This document shows, one piece after another, positions 42,631-50,610 of a stretch of 64,000 bases of DNA. The notes below the pieces were generated by a model. That model saw only the letters and a list, made by a program, of their open reading frames with translations, was not told the origin of the DNA and made no database searches. The translations under genes were made by a program, and so were the position numbers. The number at the start of each line of letters is the position of its first letter. Position 1 is the stretch's first letter. This DNA is from Alkalibacillus salilacus (GTDB lineage Bacteria; Bacillota; Bacilli; Bacillales; Alkalibacillaceae): positions 62,001 to 126,000 of the forward strand of contig NZ_JAUSTQ010000007.1 in NCBI RefSeq assembly GCF_030812915.1. Reading direction: 5' to 3'.

Positions 42631-43368
42631 ATGAAATGGACAACTATTGGTGCTTGGGGGGTCTATCCTAAAGCGGAAAGTGCGACATCATGCTATTTAG
42701 TTGAAAAAGATGGTTTTTCAGTCGTCATTGATATGGGAAGTGGTGCGTTATCGAGACTGCAACAGTATATAACAGTAAATGAAATAGATGCGATTGTTAT
42801 ATCACATTTCCACCATGATCATGTGGCAGACATAGGTCCTTTTCAATATGCCTGTCTCGTTAATGAACAACTTGGTACGTTAAATGGACCCGTGCCAATC
42901 TATGCCGCAGCAGATGGTGATACAGATTTTGATATGTTGGATCATGTAGCGACAGCTGGGCGTGGATATGATCCGAATAAACCATTACACCTCGGGCCGT
43001 TCACCTTTAAGTTTATGAAAACGAAACATCCTAAAACGTGTTATGCCATGCGTGTGACAGATGATGAAACAACAGTTGTCTATACGGCTGACACGGCTTT
43101 CTTCCCTGAATTAACAGGCTTTACGAAAGACGTAGACTTGCTGATTGCGGAAAGTAGCTTTTACGACGGAATGGATGGAAGTGGCCCGGGGCATATGACG
43201 AGTACGGAATGTGGAAGAATAGCTGAAGATGCAGGTGTGGGAAAACTTTGGCTCACCCATTTACCGCATTTTGGGCATTTAGCGGATTTGGTAAGTGAGG
43301 CTAAGACCGTTTACAATGGCGAGGTTGAATTAGCACGTGAAGGGTTATGTTTTAATTTGCGAAGATAG
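42631..43368 (+). CDS. yhfI: YhfI-like metallo-beta-lactamase-fold hydrolase
   Basis: A 245-residue MBL-fold protein with metal-binding SHFHHDHVADIG (about residues 58-69), MKTKHPKTCYAMR, YTADTAFFPE and a C-terminal WLTHLPH. The fold family includes RNase Z-like and phosphodiesterase enzymes; substrate unknown. AGGAGGAAA precedes the ATG. lplJ follows after 51 bp with its own promoter, the same order as in B. subtilis. Confidence 0.88.
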   Translation: MKWTTIGAWGVYPKAESATSCYLVEKDGFSVVIDMGSGALSRLQQYITVNEIDAIVISHFHHDHVADIGPFQYACLVNEQLGTLNGPVPIYAAADGDTDFDMLDHVATAGRGYDPNKPLHLGPFTFKFMKTKHPKTCYAMRVTDDETTVVYTADTAFFPELTGFTKDVDLLIAESSFYDGMDGSGPGHMTSTECGRIAEDAGVGKLWLTHLPHFGHLADLVSEAKTVYNGEVELAREGLCFNLRR

Positions 43369-43374
43369 GCGAAT

Positions 43375-43402
43375 TTGCTTATACTTTTAATAGATATATA
43401 AA
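43375..43402 (+). promoter_or_regulatory. Candidate sigma-A promoter for lplJ
   Basis: TTGCTT (43375-43380) and TATAAA (43397-43402) are separated by 16 bp. The -10 is only 18 bp before the start codon, so the leader would be short; co-transcription from yhfI is the alternative. Confidence 0.3.
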
Positions 43403-43419
43403 ATGAAGGGAGCTTCACC

Positions 43420-44427
43420 ATGTTATATTTTATCGATAACCAAGGCAATAACGATCCATATTTGAATTTAGCGATTGAAGAATATGCCCTAAAACATTTG
43501 AACATCGATGATGACCAACAATATTTACTGTTCTATACGAATAGTCCATCGATTATCATTGGTAAGAACCAAAACACAATCGAGGAAATTAATACTGATT
43601 TCGTTGATGAACATGATATAACAGTTGTTCGTCGACTCTCAGGTGGTGGCGCCGTTTATCATGATTTAGGAAACATAAGTTTTAGCTTTTTAGCAAAAGA
43701 TGAAGGCGATAATTTTACAAATTTCAAGAAGTTTACTCAGCCAGTAGTGGACGCACTTCAACAGCTTGGCGTTAATGCCGAATTGTCAGGTCGTAATGAT
43801 ATTACTGTGGATGGTCGGAAAATTTCAGGTAACGCACAGTTTACGACGAAAGGTCGCATGTTTAGCCACGGAACGCTTTTGTTTGACTCCGAAATTGAAA
43901 AAGTGGTTCGTTCATTACGTGTGAAGTCCGAGAAAATTCGTTCTAAAGGAATTAAGTCGATCCGTAGTCGTGTCGCGAATATCTCAGAATTTCTTGAAGA
44001 CGATATTACGCTTGAAGACTTTAGACAATTGCTACTGAAGTATATCTTTGATGTAGAAGATTTAAATGATGTACCAGAGTATAAGTTGACTGAAGACGAT
44101 TGGGCTAAGATCCGTGAAATTTCAGAAGCACGTTATCAGCGTTGGGACTGGAATTATGGAAAATCGCCTGCATTTAACATCCAGCATACGAAACGTGTAG
44201 AAGGCGTTGGCTCATATGACGTACGTTTAGACGTGAAGAAAGGCGTTATTCAAGATGTGAATATCTTCGGTGACTTCTTTGGAATTGGTGAAGTGAGTGA
44301 AGTAGAAGATGCCCTTAAAGGTGTTCGCTATGACCGCGAAGCGATTGAAGAAGCATTAAGTGATGTTGACATTCAGCATTATTTAGGTAAAATTCCAGAC
44401 GAAGAGTTTATGGCATTAGTTTATTAA
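43420..44427 (+). CDS. lplJ: Lipoate-protein ligase LplJ
   Basis: A 335-residue lipoate-protein ligase A type enzyme that attaches free lipoate to GcvH and 2-oxoacid dehydrogenase E2 domains. Visible motifs are VVRRLSGGGAVYHDLGNISFSF, GRNDITVDGRKISGNAQ and the C-terminal accessory domain starting near residue 245. GAAGGGAG precedes the ATG. A GC-rich terminator follows after 15 bp. Confidence 0.94.
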   Translation: MLYFIDNQGNNDPYLNLAIEEYALKHLNIDDDQQYLLFYTNSPSIIIGKNQNTIEEINTDFVDEHDITVVRRLSGGGAVYHDLGNISFSFLAKDEGDNFTNFKKFTQPVVDALQQLGVNAELSGRNDITVDGRKISGNAQFTTKGRMFSHGTLLFDSEIEKVVRSLRVKSEKIRSKGIKSIRSRVANISEFLEDDITLEDFRQLLLKYIFDVEDLNDVPEYKLTEDDWAKIREISEARYQRWDWNYGKSPAFNIQHTKRVEGVGSYDVRLDVKKGVIQDVNIFGDFFGIGEVSEVEDALKGVRYDREAIEEALSDVDIQHYLGKIPDEEFMALVY

Positions 44428-44441
44428 GATTAAATGGTAGG

Positions 44442-44471
44442 AAAAACCCGCCAAATAGTTGGCGGGTTTTA
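44442..44471 (+). terminator. Rho-independent terminator after lplJ
   Basis: AAAACCCGCC pairs with GGCGGGTTTT around an 8-nt loop. Confidence 0.9.
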
Positions 44472-44484
44472 ATATATCACAAGG

Positions 44485-44611
44485 ATTGTTAGACAATCTG
44501 CGGGAATTGTAAAACAAAGTAGTGAGATTGTTTAACAATGTCACTACTTTGTGACATAACTGATTAACAATGTTAAATAATATAAGAAGATTGTTTAACA
44601 ATGTTCAAAAA
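44485..44611. repeat. Phased 21-bp degenerate repeat array C1 (TTRT-N3-AYAA core)
   Basis: Six units at exactly 21-bp steps, cores beginning at 44486, 44507, 44528, 44549, 44570 and 44591: TTGTTAGACAA, TTGTAAAACAA, TTGTTTAACAA, TTGTGACATAA, ATGTTAAATAA, TTGTTTAACAA. The core is a dyad (TTGT-N3-ACAA); the other 10 bp of each unit differ. It lies tail-to-tail between lplJ and the cupin gene. Confidence 0.7.
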
Positions 44612-44627
44612 CAACATCTAATTTGTT

Positions 44628-45185
44628 TTAATATTGATTATGAGAAGCGTCTTGCTTTGTTTCATGAACGGTACCGCGAGGATGTTCAGGTGGTGCATAA
44701 ATCGAATACAATTTAAGTGGTGAACGCCCGATATTTGTTAAGTTATGCCATTTTCCAGCAGGGATAAAAATGGCATCATTGTCACGTACTTCGCGTTCGA
44801 AATTCGGTCGATCTCGTCGGTCGCCCATTTGAACTAGGCCACGGCCACCCTCGATGCGAATAAATTGGTCATGGTTTTGGTGACGTTCTAAGCCAATATC
44901 ATCCCCTGGTGCAATGCTCATCAGGGTCAATTGTAAATACTCACCCGTCCATAACGCCCGGCGGTAGTAAGGATTCATCATCGTCGCCCGTTCTATATTA
45001 ACGACATATGGATTTGGTCCGTGGTCAACACGGTCCTGTGGCGGTTGCCAACCTCCGCCTGGTTGACCATTCCAGCCCGGCGGACCCCAACCTGGCTGAT
45101 TTGGACCACCCCAACCTGGTTGATTCGGACTACCCCAGTCTTGCTGATTGAATCGGAAATCATAATAATTCGGGTCAAAATACAT
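44628..45185 (-). CDS. Cupin-domain protein with Pro/Gly/Trp-rich N-terminal repeats
   Basis: A 185-residue protein. The N-terminal 55 residues carry tandem PNQPGWG-like repeats rich in Pro, Gly, Trp, Asn and Gln. The rest is a cupin beta-barrel with metal-binding GLERHQNHDQFIRIEGG and IPAGKWHNLTNIG motifs. There is no signal peptide. Similar cupins occur in spore-formers and some are coat or envelope associated; here that is inference. AAAGGAG lies 11 bp before the ATG. The gene is flanked on both sides by phased 21-bp repeat arrays of the same family. Confidence 0.75.
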   Translation of the reverse strand: MYFDPNYYDFRFNQQDWGSPNQPGWGGPNQPGWGPPGWNGQPGGGWQPPQDRVDHGPNPYVVNIERATMMNPYYRRALWTGEYLQLTLMSIAPGDDIGLERHQNHDQFIRIEGGRGLVQMGDRRDRPNFEREVRDNDAIFIPAGKWHNLTNIGRSPLKLYSIYAPPEHPRGTVHETKQDASHNQY

Positions 45186-45307
45186 ATTATGCTAAACTCC
45201 TTTCTAGATCGTCTCTTGTTTAACCTATGCACATGTCTTGGCGAAAGGGATAGAAATTGGAGAGAATGGGCAAGTGTAGCAGTGGTAATATGACGAGGAG
45301 AAAAATG

Positions 45308-45412
45308 TTATGTGACAAAGTTACTCTTTTATTTAACAAATAATCGATATTGTTTAACAAAGTTCTGAGATTATCAAACAAAGTTGCAAGATTATCTAAC
45401 AATCTTGTTGAG
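45308..45412. repeat. Phased 21-bp degenerate repeat array C2 (TTRT-N3-AYAA core)
   Basis: Five units at exactly 21-bp steps starting at 45308, 45329, 45350, 45371 and 45392. Cores are TTATGTGACAA, TTATTTAACAA, TTGTTTAACAA, TTATCAAACAA and TTATCTAACAA. Spacers are unrelated. It occupies the divergent gap between the cupin gene and ywbE and ends 5 bp before the ywbE ribosome site. Confidence 0.7.
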
Positions 45413-45426
45413 AAGGAGGAGGTGTT

Positions 45427-45627
45427 ATGATGAGTGGACAAAAACGTGAAGCGATTAAGCCTGGAGCAACCGTCGATATTGTCTTGAAACAAGACCAGCG
45501 ATCAGGCAAACTGACTCGCGGAACAGTCAAAGATCTTTTAACCAAATCAGCATCACATCCGCACGGTATTAAAGTTCGTTTAGAAGACGGCCAAGTAGGA
45601 CGAGTGAAAAACATCGTCACAGACTAG
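45427..45627 (+). CDS. ywbE: YwbE-family protein (DUF2196)
   Basis: A 66-residue basic protein: REAIKPGATVDIVLKQDQRS, LTRGTVKDLLTKS and HPHGIKVRLEDGQVGRVK, a conserved small beta-rich family (YwbE) of unknown function, possibly nucleic-acid binding by charge. AAGGAGGAGG precedes two consecutive ATGs at 45427 and 45430. A phased repeat array lies immediately upstream in its leader or promoter region. Confidence 0.85.
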   Translation: MMSGQKREAIKPGATVDIVLKQDQRSGKLTRGTVKDLLTKSASHPHGIKVRLEDGQVGRVKNIVTD

Positions 45628-45634
45628 ATTTAAC

Positions 45635-45663
45635 TTGCTTAGATAACCGAAATAATTTATAAT
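45635..45663 (+). promoter_or_regulatory. Sigma-A promoter for lcfB
   Basis: TTGCTT (45635-45640), a 17-bp spacer and a perfect TATAAT (45658-45663). Confidence 0.65.
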
Positions 45664-45680
45664 AAATTCAGACAATTTAA

Positions 45681-45698
45681 TGAATGATTATTCATTCA
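45681..45698. promoter_or_regulatory. FadR-type operator upstream of lcfB
   Basis: TGAATGATTATTCATTCA is a near-perfect palindrome matching the operator of the Bacillus TetR-type regulator FadR (TGAATGA-N4-TCATTCA pattern). It lies about 10 bp past the predicted transcription start, where a repressor would block elongation, and is relieved by long-chain acyl-CoA in B. subtilis. The B. subtilis lcfB gene is a known FadR target. Confidence 0.85.
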
Positions 45699-45748
45699 AC
45701 TTTGTGCCCGACATTGAAAGGGCTTACATATCTAAGGGAGGTTGCAAG

Positions 45749-47287
45749 ATGAATTTAAGTGATCAACTATCATTAACCGCAAAGGATCATCTATCGAAAC
45801 CGGCTTACATTTTCAATGGGGAAGCGACAGATTATAAGACATTAGAGGGTTCTGTGACGAAATTCGCCTCAAGTCTTGAATCATTAGGTTACCAGAAAGG
45901 AGACCACGTCGCACTAGTCGTCGGTAACACACCTCATTTTGTGATCGGCTTATACGGTGCGCTCCGCCTCGGATTAACCGTCGTTCCAGTGAACCCACTT
46001 TATACAGGAAATGAACTGTCTTATATTTTAAATAATGGTGACGTAAAAGGGGTTATTACGCTTGATGTTTTACTTGAAAAATTTGAAGCGATCGATGACC
46101 AACTTAACGTCAAAGATTATATTGTCGGAGAAGCTGACCCACAACTTAGAGACCGCAAGTCACCACTAGAAAATAAAGTCCACTCCTTCATGAATCTCGT
46201 GCAATCAGGCAGTTTAGAATTCAATCGTCCAACGTTAGACGATGATGATACCGCTGTCATCCTCTATACATCAGGCACAACGGGCAAACCTAAAGGTGCC
46301 ATGCTCACACATAAAAACTTATACTCAAACGCAAAAGATACAGGAAATTATCTTCAGATTGATGAAAACGACCGCGTGATCGCAGCATTGCCGATGTTCC
46401 ACGTATTCTGTCTAACTGTTGCCCTTAACGCTCCACTAGTTAGTGGTTCAACTGTTTTAATCGTGCCACAGTTCTCGCCAGAAACAGTGTTTAACATGAC
46501 GCGTGAACATAGTGCGACTGTTTTTGCTGGGGTGCCGACAATGTACAACTATTTACTCCAATATCCTAACGAAGAAGAAAAAGACTTCTCAAGTATTCGT
46601 CTCTGCATCTCAGGTGGTGCATCGATGCCTGTCGCATTATTAGAACAGTTCGAACAACATTTCGATGTGCAAGTGTCAGAAGGCTATGGTTTATCAGAAG
46701 CGTCGCCCGTTACAGCTTTCAACCCACTTGACCAACCACGTAAAGCAGGATCAATCGGTACGGATATCACAAACGTGACGAACAAAGTCGTTGATCAAAA
46801 TGGCGAAGAAGTTCAACAAGGAGAAGTCGGAGAGTTAGTTGTTAAAGGTCCTAACGTCATGAAAGGCTATTACAAGATGCCTGAAGAAACACAAGCCTCG
46901 ATCAAAGATGGTTGGCTATATACTGGAGATATGGCACAACAAGACGATGAAGGCTATTTCTATATTGTTGATCGTAAAAAAGATCTCATTCTAGTCGGCG
47001 GATATAATGTCTATCCGCGTGAAGTTGAAGAAGTGCTCTACAGTCATGATAATATTACCGAGGTCGCTGTAATTGGCGTACCTGATGAGAACTTAGGAGA
47101 AGCAGTTGTCGCTTTTGTTGTCTCAAATAATTCAGAGTTAACAGAAGCAGAGTTACGTGAATTAAGCGAAGCCCAACTTGCTAAATACAAACAACCGAAA
47201 CAAATTAACTTCTTAGATGAACTACCGAAAAATACAACCGGTAAAATTTTAAGACGAAGCTTACGTGACCACGTCGCAACAGAATAA
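45749..47287 (+). CDS. lcfB: Long-chain fatty acid-CoA ligase
   Basis: A 512-residue adenylate-forming enzyme that activates fatty acids with ATP and CoA for beta-oxidation. Motifs are ILYTSGTTGKPKGAML (AMP binding), EGYGLSEASP, GWLYTGD and the C-terminal catalytic Lys region TTGKILRR. The start at 45749 follows AAGGGAGG; an in-frame ATG at 45680 lies within the operator. It matches B. subtilis LcfB (YhfL) in family and neighbourhood. The FadR operator indicates induction by fatty acids. Confidence 0.93.
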   Translation: MNLSDQLSLTAKDHLSKPAYIFNGEATDYKTLEGSVTKFASSLESLGYQKGDHVALVVGNTPHFVIGLYGALRLGLTVVPVNPLYTGNELSYILNNGDVKGVITLDVLLEKFEAIDDQLNVKDYIVGEADPQLRDRKSPLENKVHSFMNLVQSGSLEFNRPTLDDDDTAVILYTSGTTGKPKGAMLTHKNLYSNAKDTGNYLQIDENDRVIAALPMFHVFCLTVALNAPLVSGSTVLIVPQFSPETVFNMTREHSATVFAGVPTMYNYLLQYPNEEEKDFSSIRLCISGGASMPVALLEQFEQHFDVQVSEGYGLSEASPVTAFNPLDQPRKAGSIGTDITNVTNKVVDQNGEEVQQGEVGELVVKGPNVMKGYYKMPEETQASIKDGWLYTGDMAQQDDEGYFYIVDRKKDLILVGGYNVYPREVEEVLYSHDNITEVAVIGVPDENLGEAVVAFVVSNNSELTEAELRELSEAQLAKYKQPKQINFLDELPKNTTGKILRRSLRDHVATE

Positions 47288-47306
47288 TAAAGGAAGCGTT
47301 TACATG

Positions 47307-47345
47307 GATTCTCTGGCTGATCAAGCCGGGGAATCTTTTTTATTT
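47307..47345 (+). terminator. Rho-independent terminator after lcfB
   Basis: GATTCTCTGGCTT pairs with AGCCGGGGAATC (G-U pairs), followed by TTTTTT. Confidence 0.8.
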
Positions 47346-47351
47346 TAAGGG

Positions 47352-47380
47352 TTGATTTTCCGAAGGCGCTCTCATATAAT
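47352..47380 (+). promoter_or_regulatory. Sigma-A promoter of the TrpXYZ-like ABC operon
   Basis: TTGATT (47352-47357), a 17-bp spacer and a perfect TATAAT (47375-47380). The leader of about 60 nt holds no recognisable riboswitch or T-box. Confidence 0.65.
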
Positions 47381-47447
47381 GATAAACAATATTCCGAAAT
47401 TCTTTATCGCGTCAAAGCATGTATGCAAAAAAGGGGAGAGCTAATTT

Positions 47448-48506
47448 ATGAAGCGTTTATTGTTAATGGTAGTGATGATCAGCACCTTAAGTCTAATTGT
47501 CGCGTGTGGTGGCGACAGTGAGTCAAACAGTGACTCAGGTGATAGTGAATCGAACGAAAGCAATTCTGAAGAAGGTTCGGGTAACAGTGGCGTATCGGAA
47601 GACGAAGCCGATTATGTTGTCGGGGTCTCACAAATTGTTGAGCACCCATCACTCGACAGAGCAACAGAAGGGTTCCAAGATGCTCTTGATGAAGCAGGCT
47701 TGAAAGTTTCTTACGATGTCTCCTTAGCTCAAGGCGATAACCAAAATGCACAGCTGATCGCTGAACAATTTGTAAGTGATGAGGTTGATTTGATCTTCGG
47801 TAACTCAACTCCGAGTGCTCAGTCAGCCCTTAATGAAACGAGTGATATCCCGATCGTTTTTACATCTGTAACCGATCCAGTTGGTTCAGAGTTAGTCGAA
47901 TCGATGGATAATCCAGGTGGTAATGTGACAGGAACAGCTGATTCCCATCCAGAATCTGTCCCAAAAACGGTTGAGCTTATTAAAGATATGGGCAACGAAT
48001 CAATCGGACTTATTTATAACTCAGGTGAGCAAAACTCCGTATCACAAGTTGAAAACGTGAAAAGTGTCGCAAGCGAGCATGATCTCTCGACAGAAGAAGC
48101 AACGGTGTCATCTTCATCTGAGGTTATGCAAGCCGCTCAATCTTTAGCAGGTGATGTTGATACATTCTTAATCGTCACCGACAACACAGTCGTTAGTGCA
48201 CTAGAGTCCGTCTTATCCGTTGCACAAGATAATGATGTTCCAGTGTTTACAAGTGAACTTGATTCCGTTTCACGTGGCGCATTTGCTGGATTTGGTTTCG
48301 ATTATTATGATATCGGTTTTGAAGCAGGCGAAAAAGCGGTGCAAATTCTAGAAGATGGTGCCAATCCTGGTGACATCGAAGCCAATTACCCACAGAATCT
48401 AATGCTCCATATTAACGAAGACGCAGCCAGTAATATGGGCGTTGAGTTAACAGAAGACTTAGAAGAGCGAGCATCGGAGATTGTGTCGACGGAAGAAGGT
48501 GAGTAA
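47448..48506 (+). CDS. ABC transporter substrate-binding lipoprotein (TrpX-like)
   Basis: A 352-residue lipoprotein with lipobox IVAC (Cys 20), an acidic Ser/Asn/Glu linker and a two-lobe periplasmic-binding fold of the ABC_sub_bind family (VGVSQIVEHPSLDRATEGF, FGNSTPSAQSALNE, IPIVFTSVTDPVGSELV). Members of this family are linked to aromatic amino acid uptake, notably tryptophan, but the substrate here is unproven. It is followed after 3 bp by the permease. Confidence 0.87.
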   Translation: MKRLLLMVVMISTLSLIVACGGDSESNSDSGDSESNESNSEEGSGNSGVSEDEADYVVGVSQIVEHPSLDRATEGFQDALDEAGLKVSYDVSLAQGDNQNAQLIAEQFVSDEVDLIFGNSTPSAQSALNETSDIPIVFTSVTDPVGSELVESMDNPGGNVTGTADSHPESVPKTVELIKDMGNESIGLIYNSGEQNSVSQVENVKSVASEHDLSTEEATVSSSSEVMQAAQSLAGDVDTFLIVTDNTVVSALESVLSVAQDNDVPVFTSELDSVSRGAFAGFGFDYYDIGFEAGEKAVQILEDGANPGDIEANYPQNLMLHINEDAASNMGVELTEDLEERASEIVSTEEGE

Positions 48507-48509
48507 GTC

Positions 48510-49550
48510 ATGTTACAAGCATTATACGGTGCAGTTGAATCAGGGTTAATTTACGCCTTAATGGCATTAGGTGTTTATATTTCCTTTCGATTGCTTGATT
48601 TCCCAGACTTAACAGTGGATGGCTCCTTCGTAACAGGAGGAGCTGTAACCTCAGTCATGGTTATAAACGGAATTGATCCGTTTACCGCGACTTTAGCTGG
48701 CGCAGCGGTCGGCTTTATCGTCGGTTGCATCACGGGGATTTTGCATACGAAAGGTCATATTAATCCATTGTTAGCGGGTATTTTAATGATGGTTGCGCTC
48801 TATTCGATTAACTTGCGAATTATGGGTCAGCCCAATATACCACTTTTAAACGAAACGACCGTGTTTACGGTGGTGGAAAATTGGTGGCAAACCTTAAACT
48901 TGCAAGGAATTGTCATGGCACCGTTTGAAGCGCTTGGCATTGCTGCCTACGTCCCAAGTTCATTAGATGTTCTCGTCGCAGCTACTATTCTTATGATCAT
49001 TGTAAAAAAACTTCTCGACTTCTTCTTACGCACAGAAGCGGGCACAACACTGCGTGCGACAGGTGATAACCAGACAATGGTACGCAGTTTCTCGGCGAAT
49101 ACGAACGTCTATATTGTCGTCGGCATGGGCGTATCTAACATGCTTGTTGCGTTCAGTGGATCGATGGTAGTCCAACATAACGGTTTCGCGGATATCAACT
49201 TAGGCGTAGGAATGATCATTATTGGTCTTGCTTCGGTGATTATTGGTGAAGTGCTCTTTAGTTTTGGTTCGGATAAAATTGTTCGTACCACACTTGCAGT
49301 AATCTTAGGTGCTATCGTGTACCGCATGATTTATGCAGTTGCGCTTCAAGTTGATTTCTTAGAAGCGAGTGATATGAAACTCATTACAGCACTCATTGTT
49401 GTCGCGGCACTCGTCGTCCCGAATTGGCTCGGCCAAACCAACGCGAAGCAACAGTATAAGAAATCGAAAGCAAACGCGGCCAAACAAAAAGCAAGCCAAA
49501 TCGAGACGGAAGGAGAGAGAGGCCATGTTACAGCTCAATCAGATTCATAA
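48510..49550 (+). CDS. ABC transporter permease (TrpY-like)
   Basis: A 346-residue membrane protein of the BPD_transp_2 (LivH-like) type with about eight to nine helices, including DFPDLTVDGSFVTGGAV near residues 31-47, a hallmark of the TrpY-like permeases. The C-terminal 40 residues are basic and hydrophilic. Its 3' end overlaps the ATPase start by 26 bp, so the operon is tightly coupled. Confidence 0.87.
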   Translation: MLQALYGAVESGLIYALMALGVYISFRLLDFPDLTVDGSFVTGGAVTSVMVINGIDPFTATLAGAAVGFIVGCITGILHTKGHINPLLAGILMMVALYSINLRIMGQPNIPLLNETTVFTVVENWWQTLNLQGIVMAPFEALGIAAYVPSSLDVLVAATILMIIVKKLLDFFLRTEAGTTLRATGDNQTMVRSFSANTNVYIVVGMGVSNMLVAFSGSMVVQHNGFADINLGVGMIIIGLASVIIGEVLFSFGSDKIVRTTLAVILGAIVYRMIYAVALQVDFLEASDMKLITALIVVAALVVPNWLGQTNAKQQYKKSKANAAKQKASQIETEGERGHVTAQSDS

Positions 49551-50322
49551 AACGTTCTACCCGAACACACCAGATGAACGCCAAGCGCTCGTAGACTTGC
49601 ATCAAGAGCTTTTAGGAGGCGATGTTGTCACAATTATCGGCAGTAACGGTGCTGGTAAATCGACACTGTTAAACACGATCGCTGGTTCGATTGTTCCTGA
49701 TGAAGGCGACGTCGTTATTGATGGAAACGATGTGACGAGGCTCTCCGAACAGAAGCGCGCTTCCTATATCGGCCGCGTCTTCCAAGATCCTAAAGCCGGT
49801 ACAGCACCAGGGATGACGATTGAGGAAAACATGATGATCTCTCTCGGTCGCACAAAACGACGCAGTCTATTTCGTGGCGTGACGAAGCAACTACGTCAAC
49901 AATTCCGTGAGCACTTAGCAACACTCGAAATCGGTTTAGAAAATCGCTTGAATACAAAAGTCGGCTTACTATCTGGCGGTGAACGGCAGGCGTTGTCACT
50001 TTTAATGGCAACCTTTACCGAACCAAAAATTCTCCTCCTCGATGAGCACACAGCAGCTCTTGACCCATCGAAAGAAGAATTGATTTTACGCTTAACCCGC
50101 GATTTAGTCGAACGCCATCAATTGACTACTGTGATGGTCACACATCAAATGGAGCAAGCGATTGCATTCGGCAATCGCCTCTGGATGATGGATGAAGGCA
50201 AAGTCATATTCGAAGCCAATGACGAGGTGAAACAAGATCTAACAGTAGAAGACCTTCTCGATCAGTTCCAAGCCATTCGCGGCAAGAAAATGGCCAACGA
50301 TCGTGCATTGTTAACGAAATAG
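49525..50322 (+). CDS. ABC transporter ATP-binding protein (TrpZ-like)
   Basis: A 265-residue ATPase with Walker A GSNGAGKST, signature LSGGERQALSLLMA and Walker B ILLLDEHTAALD. It starts with MLQLNQIHKTFYPN at the ATG at 49525, behind AAGGAGAGAGAGG and inside the permease gene; an upstream in-frame ATG at 49396 is rejected because it adds only permease-shadow sequence. It energises the preceding permease and lipoprotein. Confidence 0.9.
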   Translation: MLQLNQIHKTFYPNTPDERQALVDLHQELLGGDVVTIIGSNGAGKSTLLNTIAGSIVPDEGDVVIDGNDVTRLSEQKRASYIGRVFQDPKAGTAPGMTIEENMMISLGRTKRRSLFRGVTKQLRQQFREHLATLEIGLENRLNTKVGLLSGGERQALSLLMATFTEPKILLLDEHTAALDPSKEELILRLTRDLVERHQLTTVMVTHQMEQAIAFGNRLWMMDEGKVIFEANDEVKQDLTVEDLLDQFQAIRGKKMANDRALLTK

Positions 50323-50330
50323 AAGATACG

Positions 50331-50362
50331 AACGTCCGGCTGGGGTTAGTCGGGCGTTTTTT
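50331..50362 (+). terminator. Rho-independent terminator of the ABC operon
   Basis: AACGTCCGGC pairs with GTCGGGCGTT (G-U pairs), followed by TTTTT. Confidence 0.75.
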
Positions 50363-50372
50363 GATTGTGTGG

Positions 50373-50403
50373 CTTTTCATTAATTCAATGCGTTAATGAA
50401 AAG
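50373..50403. repeat. Perfect inverted repeat after the ABC operon
   Basis: CTTTTCATTAA and TTAATGAAAAG are separated by 9 bp. It lies just after a canonical terminator, has no clear T tail, and its role is unknown. The rest of the gap to 50610 is AT-rich and shows nothing else I can name. Confidence 0.6.
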
Positions 50404-50610
50404 AAAGGGGGATAAAGAAGGTGTCTTGAGGCTTTTATCATTGGAAATGTGCCGTAGAATTATTACTTATTATAAGTTCCACTTTAGATGCAGGTGTTGG
50501 GTATAGAATTTAATGTTTGAATAGTGAAAAATTAAGTTTATCAATAATTTAAAATTATGTTAGTATTTGGTTCAAAGTATTGACTGTTTTAGATGAGAGG
50601 ATGAATTAAA

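Noticed and set aside
44416-44601. Minus-strand frame with Leu every seven residues opposite array C1 (and a similar one at 45220-45492 opposite C2)
   Set aside because: The heptad look follows from the 21-bp DNA period. Neither frame has a ribosome site, and arrays A and D, with 20-21 bp steps that break any reading frame, show that the phasing is not coding.
45021-45293. Plus-strand frame opposite the cupin N-terminal repeats
   Set aside because: Generated by the Pro/Gly/Trp repeat codons read in reverse; no ribosome site, and it crosses the cupin promoter region.
44485-45412. CRISPR array
   Set aside because: Repeat core is only about 11 bp and degenerate, spacers are about 10 bp, and there are no cas genes. 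This does not fit any CRISPR type.
47381-47447. T-box or other riboswitch in the leader of the TrpXYZ-like operon
   Set aside because: The leader is only about 60 nt and shows no T-box sequence or nested hairpins.
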